From the NCBI GenBank assembly GCA_905116865.2, contig CAJHNH020001114.1:152501-216500 (forward strand): 64,000 nt of DNA. Reading direction: 5' to 3'. The notes beneath the pieces are model-generated. The model ran no database searches, was not told the DNA's origin, and saw only the letters and a program-made list of their open reading frames with translations. The DNA is from Candidula unifasciata. Taxonomy: Eukaryota > Mollusca > Gastropoda > Stylommatophora > Geomitridae. Below, one piece after another: positions 10,640 to 23,000 of the stretch. Position numbers and translations under genes: made by a program. Within the stretch, counting starts at the first letter, position 1; each line of letters starts with the position of its first letter.

Positions 10640-11350
10640 TGCCAACACTGATACTGACCTCCGAGCACTGCACTGACGCTGATTTTCCCCCCCCCCCCAG
10701 CTGCACTGACGCTGACGCCCCCACCCCCAGCTGCGCTGACGCCCCCAGCTGTACTGACGCTGACAACCCCAGCACTGCACTGACAACCCCACCCCCCCCC
10801 CCCAGCACTGCATTGACGCTGACAACCCCACCCCACGTAGCACTGTACTGACGCTGACACCCCCTAGCACTGTACTGACGCTGACCCTCCACCCCCAGCA
10901 CTGCACTGACGCTGACCCCCCCCCCCTTAGCACTGTACTGACGCTGACACCCCCCAGCACTGTACTGACGCTGACACCCCCCCGCCAGCTGCACTGACGC
11001 TGACACCCCCCCCCCCCAGCTGCACTGACGCTGACACCCACCCCAGCACTGCACTGACGCTGACACCCCAGCACTGCACTGACGCTGACACCCCAGCACT
11101 GCACTGACGCTGACACCCCTCCCCCAGCACTGCACTGACGCTGACCCCTCCCCCCCCCCAACACTGCACTGATGCTGACCCCCCCCCCCCCCCACTTCCC
11201 CAGCACTGCACTGACGCTGACCTCCGAGCACTACACTGACGCTGACCTCCGAGCACTACACTGACGCTGACCTCCGAGCACTACACTGACGCTGAACTCC
11301 GAGCACTGCACTGACGTCTGTGCACTGCACTGACGTCTGAGCACTGTGCA
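10640..11350. repeat. C-rich minisatellite, ~27-bp unit
   Basis: About 25 units of CACTGCACTGACGCTGAC joined by C-runs of 2 to 14 bases. The minus strand therefore carries many closely spaced G-tracts (G-quadruplex potential) and the plus strand has i-motif potential. The right end (11222-11350) is a cleaner block in which CTCCGAG replaces the C-run. The open frames on both strands come from the repeat. Confidence 0.9.
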
Positions 11351-12045
11351 CTAACCCTGTCTTGTGAGTACTGCGAAGTTTACCGCCTAACTTTACTTCC
11401 ACGGGAGACTGTTTGTTGATCACTTTTGCTCTACATATTATTTATAGGTTTCCACTAGATTAAGGCACTCCCTTGTCATGGAATCGACCGTATCTGGCTG
11501 CGTTTTAAAAACATCTCTGCGCTGTCTGGGTCAGTTTGTCAGCAACGATGTATCGGTGCTGTTTACTGAAGAATGCTGGGAACCCAGAACGCTACCAAAG
11601 AAACAAGATTCGGCAAACCCATGCGTATTGGTTAGTTATAGAACCACTGGAAACAAGCAGGGGCGCTGGAAACCAGGGGCTGCCCCCACCCCCCGCCATA
11701 GATTTACAAGCAAGCAGGGTAATTGTCTCCTAAACCACGTAAAGACGTTCTCTTTGTAGGTATTTCTTTATACATTCATATAATTTCATATGTATTTTTA
11801 AATTGCCATCGGCACATAATACAATTATTATTGACCACGTAAATATGGCTTGCGCCCTTTGAGTCACCCGTCCCTAAAAAAAAATTATAAGGTGACTGAG
11901 CCGCACGCCCACCCCCCATATTTTCTTTGTATCGGCACCTCTACAAGCTATGTGCATGTAGATTTTGAACTCGACTCTTTAGTAACTCGGGCGTCGACCA
12001 GCTTCCTGTAGCTGTCACATGAAAGGACCATGTACACAACACTGG
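11351..12045. other. Non-coding stretch
   Basis: No exon or RNA gene is recognised. An open frame at 11478-11759 lacks similarity to any family I know and has no splice-site support. Confidence 0.4.
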
Positions 12046-12049
12046 TACA

Positions 12050-12230
12050 CCTGGCTGTTGGCACTAGACTTGTAATTCAGTCGGCTGTTGATGGTGGCTG
12101 TTGGCACTAGACTTGTAATTCAGTCGGCTGTTGATGGTGGCTGTTGGCACTAGACTTGTAATTCAGTCGGCTGTTGATGGTGGCTGTTGGCACTAGACTT
12201 GTAATTCAATCGGCTCTCAATGGTGGCTGT
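12050..12230. repeat. 43-bp minisatellite, ~4 copies
   Basis: Four copies of a unit containing GGCTGTTGGCACTAGACTTG and TAATTCAGTCGGCTG. The last copy is diverged and passes into the dispersed repeat at 12190-12360. Confidence 0.9.
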
Positions 12231-12360
12231 CCCCAAAATAACGCCGGCCATTTGTACTTCCCAGGTCACTTCCTAGTAGCCATTTTAGGCTCGAGGTAAG
12301 CTGGGAGCTAGGATTGATTAAACATCCGACGCGATACGGATTCGAACCCAAAACATCTCC
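12190..12360. mobile_element. Dispersed repeat family E copy
   Basis: Contains TACTTCCCAGGTCACTTCCT, then GTAGCCATTTTAGGCT, then GATTCGAACCCAAAAC. The same three blocks in the same order occur at 24520-24680, 32735-32910, 45185-45340 and 49365-49500, with a shorter piece at 13430-13495. The GATTCGAACCC block is tRNA-B-box-like, so this is probably a SINE read from its tail, but the head is not clear. Confidence 0.5.
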
Positions 12361-13047
12361 ATGTGTGTCCCGGTCTCCTTTTTTGGCACAAGGGTGGGGA
12401 AAGAGAATAGTCCCACTACCATTTTAACAAACATGTCGTACAAGAACATAAGGGGTTTGCTGTGATAAGGTGTTAGACCGCCAGGCACCGAAATCACAGC
12501 CTTGTTGTAATCCACAACACAGCGTGTCAACTGCATAGTTGACATTCACAATGTTTAGAACCAGACAGTCGTGACTATAACGCCTCAGTCTATCTAGATT
12601 AGTGGTTCTCAGAAGGGGGGTGGGGGGGGGGTGGATCGTGCCAAATTTTTAAAATAGCCTGCTGAACAATTTTTGTTTTTCATAAATGGATTAAATGTTC
12701 AATAATTGTTGTCTATGAGCGGCTCTTGCACAGCGTAAATGCAATTATTTGAGTTTTATCTGATTTACGCAGAATCGTAAATGTGTAGATAGCGACGGAC
12801 ACTGAAAGGTGAGAAGCCTGTACACAGTTGGTTCCTTGGGTTCTGTGCAAATGTGGGGACGTTCAGAGTGTAGGATTGCCTTGTTTTGTGTTTGTTCTGG
12901 GTCTGATATCCGTAGCTGGACATGGTTTCATTGCCAGATTTATGTGGTGTCAATCCGTACTTAGGTTTGCTGGAAATGGTTCGTTGATTTGTAGTCAGAT
13001 CTAATGTCATAACGCTTGGGGACATAGCCATAAATACCCACCCTCTC

Positions 13048-13070
13048 TCTCCTTCTCTCTCTCTCTCTCT

Positions 13071-13126
<56 letters not shown>

Positions 13127-13130
13127 CGCT
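13048..13130. repeat. (CT)n then (CG)n microsatellite
   Basis: A CT run followed by about nine CG dinucleotides. Pure CG alternation is rare in a genome with CpG decay and can form Z-DNA. Confidence 0.95.
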
Positions 13131-13257
13131 TACACACACCGTGTCCCACATTATCATCAGCTTTCACTTTTTCATTCTCATTCAGCTTCTGTCAACCTCT
13201 TGCTCTGTCTCTCTCCCGTCATCATTCTCATTTGTATCTTCTTCATCTGTATCTTTC

Positions 13258-13258
13258 C

Positions 13259-13345
<87 letters not shown>
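13258..13345. repeat. (CT)n microsatellite
   Basis: About 82 bp of nearly pure CT. Confidence 0.95.
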
Positions 13346-13346
<1 letters not shown>

Positions 13347-13649
13347 CTTGATGCAAGCAAAGCACCCTTTTCAAACCTGTGGCGTGTCGGGACACACAAT
13401 GGTAGAATAATTTTGATAGACCAATTGTTGGATGATGTGGCCACGTGTACTTCTCGGGACATTACCTGATACCCATTTTTGGCCAGGTCGACCTGCAAAC
13501 CAAGGTTTTTAAAAACTCCGCCTACATTCTAATACGATCTCAAGACCATTAAAAAAAAAATGTAACGGCTATCCTCCGAATAACGGTCCTAAATTATCAA
13601 GGCGGAAAATATACCCCAACAGGGCCTCAGTCACGTGTCACTTGCGTTA

Positions 13650-14275
13650 GTTATGTACAAACCAGACGTTGTATTTTCCTTACAGGCAACTTGTGTACAA
13701 ACCAGGCGTTCGTATTTTACTCACATAGTTACCTGTGTACAAACAAGGCGATGTTTTTTTTGTTCTTTCACAGACAGCAAGTTACCTGTGTACAAACCAG
13801 GCGTTGGTATTTTCTCTCACAAAGTTACCTATGTACAAATCAGACGTTGGTATTTTCCTTACAGACAACACGTTACTTGTGTTCAAGCCAGACGTTGATA
13901 TTTTCCTTACAGACAACACGTTACCTGTGTACAAGCCAGACTTGGTTGGTATTTTCCTCACAGACACGTTACTTGTGTACAAACAGATGTTGGTTGGTAT
14001 TTTCCTTACAGACACGTTACTTGTGTACAAACCAGACGTTGGTATTTTCCTCACAGGCAACAAGTTACTTGTGTACAAACCAGACGTTGGTATTCTCTTT
14101 ACAGACACGTTACTTGTGTTCAAGCCAGACGTTGGTATTTTCCTTACAGACACGTTACTTGTGTACAAACAGACGTTATTTTCCTCAGACAACTAGTTAA
14201 CTTGTGTACAAGCCAGTCATTGGTATTTTCCTCACAGACAAGAAGTTACTTGTGTACAAGCCAGACTTGGTGTCA
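13650..14275. repeat. ~45-bp minisatellite with splice-acceptor-like units
   Basis: About 13 imperfect copies, each containing CTTGTGTACAAACCAGACG and GTTGGTATTTTCCTTACAG. The second block is pyrimidine-rich and ends in CAG, so every unit looks like a 3' splice site on the strand of the cyclase gene. The unit length varies by a few bases. Confidence 0.9.
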
Positions 14276-14599
14276 CCGGGACGCCGGACACTTTATCTCA
14301 CAAGCGGCTGCACACTAATTTCACGTTGCTTTGTTCTCCATAAATTAGTACCATTATTCTGATGTCCGCTCAGGGCGCCTAAAGTATGTGAGCTTGTGTG
14401 ACAGCTTGACTAGCTTTATTTAGTGGCACTGTTGTATAGGGATGTAGTTCTTTGCAGGCAGAATGTGAACTTTGTGCTTGGCGTCGATAGGGATACGACC
14501 GTTCCTGCATCTGTTTCTGCTGTCGGTAGTATCTATCTCTCTCTCCTCTCTCTCTCTGCTCTTCGGGCACAGTAGCTACAATTCTAGTCAGCTAAGACA

Positions 14600-14790
14600 G
14601 TGTGTCTGTCTGTCTGTCTATGTATCTGTCAGTCTGTCGATCTTGCTTCTTTATCTTATCTTGTCCTATCTACCTTGTCATATATGTCTGTTTGTATTGT
14701 CCTGTCTATCTTATATCTGTCTTATCTTATCTAAAAACCCCCCCCTCCTCTCCTCCCCCCCTCCTCTTCCCTTCCCCCCCCCCCCCCGGT
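14600..14790. repeat. CTGT-rich and C-rich low-complexity tract
   Basis: CTGT and TATCT repeats from about 14600, then TCTC and C-runs to 14787. No coding content. Confidence 0.8.
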
Positions 14791-15524
14791 AACAGGACTC
14801 AAAGTTCTTGTCCGTGTTGAATCCTAATTTGTCTATTCACCCCGTAGATTAGCGTCCACATTACAGACGCAACACAACACCGCATTGCCTGTTGCAGATT
14901 TGCAGATGTCAGGGTGTGTATTTCAAGTACATGATTGTTTAATCGTCGAGTCAAATCTCCAACAAATCTCTGTAATCATATCAATCTGAATTAAATTACT
15001 ACGCTTTGATTAGGCCCTGCCGGCCGGCCTAACAGTGCCCCCTTCATCTGCCATTTCTGAGATCAGAAAACACCCCCGTTTAGTGAGCTTGGCTTGTTTG
15101 CAAAGTCGCGTGGACCTGGGGAAATGTAATTCAAGTAATCTCCGTGATCCAGGAAATTGGTTTTCACGCATTCCAACTTTCCCAGTGCTTAATAACAGCA
15201 AATGAATGTTGACAGCGGGGTCGGCGCCGACGAGTTATGACTATTGCATGTCTAGTGGTTGTTGCAGCTTCGGCCCTTTGTGCTGCTGCCTCGCCCAACG
15301 CTGGGAGTTGAGTTTTCTTGGCTCGGGCTGTATCATTGATTAGGAAGGGTCACTCTGAAGCATTCCAGAATAGGGGCGCCAGGACCCAGGCACGACCGGT
15401 CGTGACCCAGGCAACGTTCCCCTAGAAATGGTCATTCCACTACCGTCCTTGTCTAGCTAACGCGACGTTTTATATGACCTATGTATTTCAGTGTCCCAAC
15501 TCCAGGACGGCGACAGCGGGCTGG
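14791..15524. other. Non-repetitive CpG-containing stretch
   Basis: The longest non-repetitive, CpG-retaining segment of the left arm. It includes GCCGGCCGGCC near 15021 and GGGGTCGGCGCCGACGAG near 15218. I cannot assign a function. A regulatory element is possible but nothing in the sequence proves it. Confidence 0.35.
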
Positions 15525-16637
15525 AGTTAGATTTAGATGTTCCGTGGTTTGTCTAGATTGTTGGAGAGATTTAGATGTTCAGTGGTTTGTCTAGATTGTT
15601 GGAGATATTTAGATGTTCAGTGGTTTGTCTAGATTGTTGGAGAGATTTAGATGCTCAGTGGTTTGTCTAGATTGTTGGAGAGATTTAGATGCTCAGTGGT
15701 TTGTCTAGATTGTTGGAGAGATTTAGATGCTCAGTGGTTTGTCTAGATTGTTGGAGAGATTTAGATGCTCAGTGGTTTGTCTAGATTGTTGAAGAGATTT
15801 AGATGCTCAGTGGTTTGTCTAGATTGTTGAAGAGATTTAGATGCTCAGTGGTTTGTCTAGATTGTTGGAGAGATTTAGATGTTCAGTGGTTTGTCTAGAT
15901 TGTTGGAGAGATTTAGATCTTTAGTGGTTTGTCTAGATTGTTGGAGAGATTTAGATGTTCAGTGGTTTGTCTAGATTGTTGGAGAGATTTAGATGCTCAG
16001 TGGTTTGTCTAGATTGTTGGAGATATTTAGATGCTCAGTGGTTTGTCTGGATTGTTAGAGAGATTTAGATGCTCAGTGGTTTTTCTAGATTGTTGGAGAG
16101 ATTTAGATGTTCAGTGGTTTGTCTAGATTGTTGGAGAGATTTAGATCTTGTGGTTTGTCTAGATTGTTGGAGAGATTTAGATGTTCAGTGGTTTGTCTAG
16201 ATTGTTGGAGAGATTTAGATGCTCAGTGGTTTGTCTAGATTGTTGGAGAGATTTAGATGCTCAGTGGTTTGTCTGGATTGTTGGAGAGATTTAGATCTTG
16301 TGGTTTGTCTAGATTGTTGGAGAGATTTAGATGTTCAGTGGTTTGTCTAGATTGTTGGAGAGATTTAGATGCTCAGTGGTTTGTCTAGATTGTTGGAGAG
16401 ATTTAGATGCTCAGTGGTTTGTCTGGATTGTTGGAGAGATTTAGATGCTCAGTGGTTTGTCTAGATTGTTGGAGAGATTTAGATGTTCAGTGGTTTGTCT
16501 GGATTGTTGGAGAGATTTAGATCTTTAATGGTTTGTCTAGATTGTTGGAGAGATTTAGATCTATAGTGGTTTGTCTAGATTGTTGGAGAGATTTAGATGT
16601 TCAGTGGTTTGTCTAGAGTGTTGGAGAGATTTGAAAT
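15525..16637. repeat. 38-bp minisatellite, ~29 copies
   Basis: Highly regular array of a 38-bp unit containing GTTGGAGAGATTTAGATG and CAGTGGTTTGTCTAGATT. Variants (TTCAG/CTCAG, and shorter units with ATCTTG) alternate in blocks, which suggests segmental duplications of several units at a time. Confidence 0.97.
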
Positions 16638-16864
16638 ACTGAGCTGTGTGACCGTATAGTCTTCTGCATTTGGTTATTTTATTTTTCGTCTTCCTGTAAC
16701 TGTTTAAATATGTCTATGAGAAGTTGTTATGATGCACACATCAATGGATTGCTGCCATATTTCTAAATCTTTTTCTTCCTTTCTTTTTCCTTCTTCCTTC
16801 CTTTTTCCTTCTTCCTTCTTTTTCGACGTAGATCTGTATACTTTTGTCCGTTTGTGTGTGAACG

Positions 16865-17121
<257 letters not shown>

Positions 17122-17217
17122 TTGGGCTCTCTTTTTAATAAACGTTAATTGGTTATTGTGTGTGGTTCTTGCATGTCGAGTGCTGCATATAAACGTTTAA
17201 CAGTATATACCTTATAC

Positions 17218-17405
17218 GCACTCACTCACTCACTCATTCACTAACTCACTGACTCAAACACACGCACTCACACACACTGACTCGCACATTCACTGAATGA
17301 CACGCACTCACTCACTCACTCATTCACTAACTCACTGACTCAAACACACGCACTCACACACACTGACTCGCACATTCACTGAATGACACGCACTCACACA
17401 CATTC
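17218..17405. repeat. CACT-rich tract with an ~84-bp duplication
   Basis: Two nearly identical copies of a segment containing CACTCATTCACTAACTCACT and ACTGACTCGCACATTCACTG. Confidence 0.9.
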
Positions 17406-17409
17406 ACTG

Positions 17410-18940
17410 TGTGAATAAATTTTTGATCGACTGTACTGCACCCTGAGAGAGGGAGAAGGAGAGGGGAGAGATGTGTACAGGCGCATGTTTGTGTGCTAGT
17501 ATGTTTGTGTTAGTGTGTATATAAACAAGCGCGCGCATTCCTCAATCGTGTGTGGCGAATTAATTATTGCACATGTGCTTTCTATCAGTTTAATTGTTTA
17601 GCCAGCAGTATAACTTATATACTTAATGTGTAAAATATGAAGGGGCAGCATGATATTTAGACAATAACAAAACGGTTGTTCGTCTGTTCTGTGTACATCA
17701 GTGCAGGTGAACATGTACGCACATTTTGGTATTTAAAAAAGCGCAGGAGATCACATCCGGCACAGTGGCCTCATTATCTGTGAGGCGGTCTTATGTCAGC
17801 CTGTAATTACTTGGCAGCTCACGACGATCCATTACCTCTTCTCGCCTTCCTTACCTTGCTTTTATCTGCAACATTTTTTCCTTCTCTTCACAGCTTGTCC
17901 CGTAATGGCCGGGGTTTGTTGATGGGGGAAGCAGCTTCATTGCATATTTGTTTAAACCTCATAGGCTAAATATAACCCCTCCATGTGTAGCTCTATAAGG
18001 GAGTTCACGTTTTTTAACCCATATCTGCTTCACACCGCTGTGTGAACTGTTTCACTTCATTGCTGTCTCTCTTCCTCTAGTTCACCCACAGAATGTAAGG
18101 GTCGTATGGGTGCTCTTTCTCTAATTACCCCAGAGAATGTAAGGTCAGTCTGTGTGCTTTCCTTTTCCTCTAGCTACCTCAGAAAATACCATGGCTGTCT
18201 TTATGCTGTTTCCACTGTGTTGTATCAGATGGTCTTCGTTTCTTTCCGAGTCTTTTGCATAGGGGGTAATGAACAGTTTTCATAATTCCGGTCTATTAAG
18301 CTGCAGACAGTTGGGTTGCTGACCTCTTTACTTCGATTTTGAGAATGGTATAATCGTGGACGGTAAAATAAATAGCAAGCTTGTTTTTCTTATAGTCCAT
18401 CTTATAGTCCATGAATTGTGGCGTTAGTAGTCAACCTTCCGTCTGATGTACTTTGTCACCTCTGACACGATGATCTTCTACCCACGTTATCAGACTGTCG
18501 AGTATCTTCTCTCTCGGTCTCCCCTACCTCTTTTCCCCTTTAACTTTCCTACATCACGATGTACTCCAGCTTTCTCCTTCCCACGTCATGGCTCATCATC
18601 TGACACAGAATACATATTAACTGCTTCTGATGTGGGCAGTTAGTTCTCTTCATGAATCAGTTTTTCAAGACATCTGCGTTACTCTTTCTCATTCCCAGTA
18701 TGTTCTGACCATTTGTCTACAAAACCACATCTCTGCCGCTTCCATGAATTTTTCACTAATCCTCAAAGTGCCCATGTAATACTTCTGTATACCAGGATGT
18801 GATTGATATAGCTCTTGTTAATTATCTTGCTCGTGTAGACAGATTTGAACGTAAAACTATCTAGTGAAACCACATACAATCAACAAAGGCCTGTGTGTTG
18901 ATTTACAATGTCCTGTAAATTATATAAAAAATGTTTTCCG
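17410..18940. other. Non-coding stretch
   Basis: No exon is recognised on either strand. It contains an imperfect duplication around CAGAATGTAAGG / GAGAATGTAAGG near 18090-18145. CpG is frequent up to about 18.6 kb and then falls. Confidence 0.4.
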
Positions 18941-18942
18941 CT

Positions 18943-19090
18943 AAGGTTTGTCCCTTCATGGGTGTTTGGATGTTTAAACTATATTCAACTGTCCTCTTTC
19001 TCTGAGGTTTTCCCCTCATGAGTGTTTGGATGTTTAAACTATATTTGACTGTCCCCTTTCTCTGAAGCCCCTTCCCCCCCCCCCCCCCCT
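18943..19090. repeat. ~61-bp direct duplication plus poly-C
   Basis: Two copies of a segment containing GTGTTTGGATGTTTAAACTA, followed by a C-run at about 19074-19089. Confidence 0.85.
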
Positions 19091-19519
19091 TACCTGAAGC
19101 TTGGTTTCATCTTTTTGGTGGCATTCACCTTGCCCTGTGTTCATTATATTTTCTGAACATAGCTCTCTGTGGCAGGCACTCTGTACCAGGGCGTTCCTGT
19201 CAGTGGACCAAGCCATTTCATTTGTTACTCATTACTGTTCTGTATGACTGGTTTCACAGCTGGGCTTTGATCATTTCTACAATATGTGGGTTTTTGATAA
19301 AGCGTTTCATGCATCTATGATCCAGAGGGAATATATAAGTTGGCCCTCTAGCAGGTTAATTTATAGCAGCCGAGAAGGTAAACCCTGTCAACAAATAACA
19401 AATGAAGTATATAACACACACAAAATGATTGCTAGCATTATGTTTGTAACAAAGTGTGTGGAGCAGCAATAATTTCTTTGTTTTGTTTATTATAGACTTA
19501 TTTACATGTTCCTCTTTTT

Positions 19520-20010
19520 GATCTTTGCGTTCAGGTGTTCCGGTGTGTATTTTTGCATTCTTCGTGTTAGTGTATCTTTGCATTCACATGTTAGTGTATC
19601 TTTGCATTCACGTGTTAGTGTATCTTTGCATTCACGTGTTCCTCTTTTTGTATCTTTGTGTTCAGGTGTTCCTGTGTGTATTTTTGCATTCTTCGTGTTA
19701 GTGTATCTTTGCATTCACGTGTTAGTGTATCTTTGCATTCATGTGTTTATCTTTGCTTTCACACGTTCCTGTATCTTTACATTCACGTGTTCCTGTTTGT
19801 GTATCTTTACATTTACGTGTTCCTGTTTGTGTATCTTTACATTTACGTGTTCCTGTTTGTGTATCTTTACATTTACGTGTTCCTGTTTGTGTATCTTTAC
19901 ATTTACGTGTTCCTGTTTGTGTATCTTTACATTTACGTGTTCCTGTTTATCTTTGTATTCTTATATTCCTGTTGGTATCTTTGCATTCTTATATTCGTTT
20001 GTGTATCTTT
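19520..20010. repeat. 24- and 30-bp minisatellite ending at a splice site
   Basis: The left part has units with GTGTATCTTTGCATTCACGT. The right part has six clean 30-bp units with GTGTATCTTTACATTTACGT plus GTTCCTGTTT. The last units decay to GTGTATCTTTGCATTC and finally GTGTATCTTTGCAG, which is the 3' splice site of the exon at 20015. Confidence 0.95.
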
Positions 20011-20014
20011 GCAG

Positions 20015-20098
20015 ACATGAGAGGAAGGAAGGAGCTTATTGAACATTATGATCCGGCTCAGTCCAGCTTCATCATAAAGCATCGAGAGGAGACTCGCA
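20015..20098 (+). CDS. Cyclase exon: end of C1a
   Basis: Acceptor GTGTATCTTTGCAG ends at 20014 and the donor GTGAGT starts at 20099. It enters with one base of a codon supplied by an unseen upstream exon and leaves with one base, so it is not a natural first exon. It encodes MRGRKELIEHYDPAQSSFII and KHREETR. Together with the next exon this gives the HREETRN-IKTYFITG junction that ends C1a in class III membrane cyclases. A Met codon at 20017 could start a short form, but no promoter evidence supports that. Confidence 0.85.
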
Positions 20099-23000
20099 GT
20101 GAGTACTTTTATTAAGTTGTCAGTTGTGCCCACGTGATTATTTATATTGGTAACAAGTTCTTGTTAGATGACAATAAAACCTTAACACAAACTCAAGACA
20201 AACACTGGGTTAATGTGAGCAAACTGTTGGTCTAAGCATAGATGTGTTGTTCAAAAACATGTTAGCACAAATTATTCAAACACAAACTTGATTTTTCACT
20301 CCATTGGAAATCATGTTAAAGGTTGTTTTTTTGTGAATTTTCCCCCTTCTATTTAACCGTTGTTGATAATTTCTGAAACAGTTATGACCAGCACAGATAT
20401 CCCGAACAAAGCATGTTCACTCCTATCCTTTCCTGTCCTTTGCTATAAGTGCCAATCATGGTCACTCACAATTTGAAAACGAGTACCCACAGACATCAGA
20501 TGTATGAGAAAAGATTCAGGAGTAGCCAGAATACAAAAAGTCAGCATACAACCAATGCCGAAATGCATTCAAATTTGGCAAATACAGTCGTCTTCCTGGG
20601 ATGTAATACCATATGACATATTCTAAAACAAGAGAGGGATTTACTGCTCAAGGTAGAGCTCAAACAGGGTGAAAAAAGATAAGGGATTCTAAAAACAGTA
20701 TCTTTGGTTGAGACTACTAGAAGAATGAAGACTACAACCATTTATCTGCTTGGATATGCCAGACAGTGAACATATCTTACACTTATCAGCTGATACTTAT
20801 GATCAGGGGAAAAAACAGATCAAGGCACTATTAGGGCACATTGGAAGCCTTCTCATCCAGAACACAATCTGAAAGACCCAATCAATCTCCTTACCACAAT
20901 GGATTTCTAACTGGACACAAGCAAGACTCAGCACCCATATCTACAGGCAATTCAAAAGTAAGTCAGAGCAGTGTCATAGGGGCAGACATCTCAGAATGCT
21001 CATGTGGGTTTTGACAAACAGCATTCCAGCGGAATCCTATCTGTGTGGATCAGTGAAATGCTTCTGTTGCACCACAACCTTCTTGGAAGCCTGTGACTTT
21101 CTCATGAAAACCACTGGCAGGGAGAGGGAAACGATCTGTTGACAACATGCAGTGTTAGAAGTGATTGCCTTGTCTTCAATGTTAGATGGCACAGCAGACC
21201 AAGCAACCACAACACACCCTAGCTCAGCTACCCATCATCTATGAAACTGTGACACCTAGCTGCGTAAAACAGTGTTACTGCCAAATACAAATGATTTGAA
21301 ACAACTCGGAATCTGAATGAAATTTTTAAGTAAATTTTGCTTTAGAACTAGGAACACCACCATGGAAATCAACAACTGACTTGTGCCAGGAAGAGGGGGA
21401 ATTGGAAAGGATTAGCACTGCTAAAATCAAAGATTTGTTTTGTGTTACCTAATGGCCGAAAGCCAAAAACCCAGGAAGTGGTTGAGAGGTGGCACCCTGG
21501 TTGAGTCCTAGTTAACAGTAACTTTTTCGATGATAAAGATATCAAACATGTTAGAAAAATTATTCGTTAACATTAGAACACTTTGTGCTGCTGACGTTCA
21601 ACAAAACGACTGTCTACAAGTGGTGAAATACTGTGATATAAAACAGCAGAAAGTATTCCTGTTGTCATAAAATGTCACTTTCTAAACAATATCCTAACAT
21701 CCTTCCCTCCTCCTCCTATTTCTCTATGCTGAGTCACCATTTTTTCTATGAAGGTATAGTGAATAGTGTTTTTATATTTCTGTGTATCATTTCTGTTTTT
21801 TTTCCCAGATCTGATCATTTGCTACTGTATTTACTATGTACTGTATTTAGGAAAATGAATGTTAAAATTTGAGTTAGTTGAACTCTAATTTGAACTCTAG
21901 AACACATTTAGTTGAACTCTAGAACACATTTAGTTGAACTCTAGAACACATTTAGTTGAACTCTAGAACACATTTAGTTGAACTCTAGAACACATTTAGT
22001 TGAACTCTAGAACACATTTAGTTGAACTCTAGAACACATTTAGTTGAACTCTAGAACACATTTAGTTGAACTCTAGAACACATTTAGTTGAACTCTAGAA
22101 CACATTTAGTTGAACTCTAGAACACATTTAGTTGAACTCTAGAACACATTTAGTTGAACTCTAGAACACATTTATTTAGTTTCCAGGTTTTTTAAGTGAA
22201 GAAAAGTTGCGTTGGACCTCAGTTGGTTTGGAATTTTATCAGCCTTGAAATGGATGGTTTTCAAATTCTGCAGTGCCAATTTGTTAAAGTAAGAAAGAAG
22301 ATATATACAAAATGACAGGTGTCTTAATGTAAAGTAAATTATTCGTCCAAACTCCCTGAAAGTTATAGGTTTAGTTTTGATCCTGTTCTCCTTTTCATGA
22401 GTCCAGTTATTTTAAAAATCCCTAGGAGGTTGTTGCTGGAACTACAGTTTCATGCTTTGTGCATTGCTGTCAACAGTCATTCTGTGCATTGGTCAACAGT
22501 CATTCTGTGCATTGCTGTCAACAGTCATTCTGTGCATTGCTGTCAACAGTCATTCTGTGCATTGCTGTCAACAGTCATTCTGTGCATTGCTGTCAACACA
22601 GTCATTCTGTGCATTGACGTCAACACACAAACATTCTGTGCATTGCTGTCAACACACAAACATTCTGTGCATTGCTGTCAACACACAAACATTCTGTGCA
22701 TTGCTGTCAACAGTCATACTGTGCATTGACATTCATTCATTCTGTGCATTGCTGGCAACACAATCATTCTGTGCATTGCTGTCACACTGTCATTCTGTGC
22801 ATTGCTGTCAACAGTCATTCTGTGCATTGCTGTCAATACACAGTCATCCCATGCATTGCTCTCAATACACAATCATCCCATGCATTGCTGTCAATACACA
22901 AACTTGTCATCCCATGCATTGCTGTCAAAACACAATCATCCTGTGCACTGCTGTCAAAACAGTCATTCTGTGCATTGCTGTCAAAACACAGTCATTCTGT

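Noticed and set aside
10392..11256. Ser/Gly/Cys-rich open frames of up to 279 codons on the minus strand
   Set aside because: They are translations of the C-rich minisatellite in more than one frame. Homopolymer length would shift the frame at each unit.
20860..21180. Possible Jockey/I LINE C-terminal fragment in intron 1
   Set aside because: A short resemblance (STHIYRQFK) in one frame only. The expected Cys-His knuckle is not clear, so it is not listed as an element.
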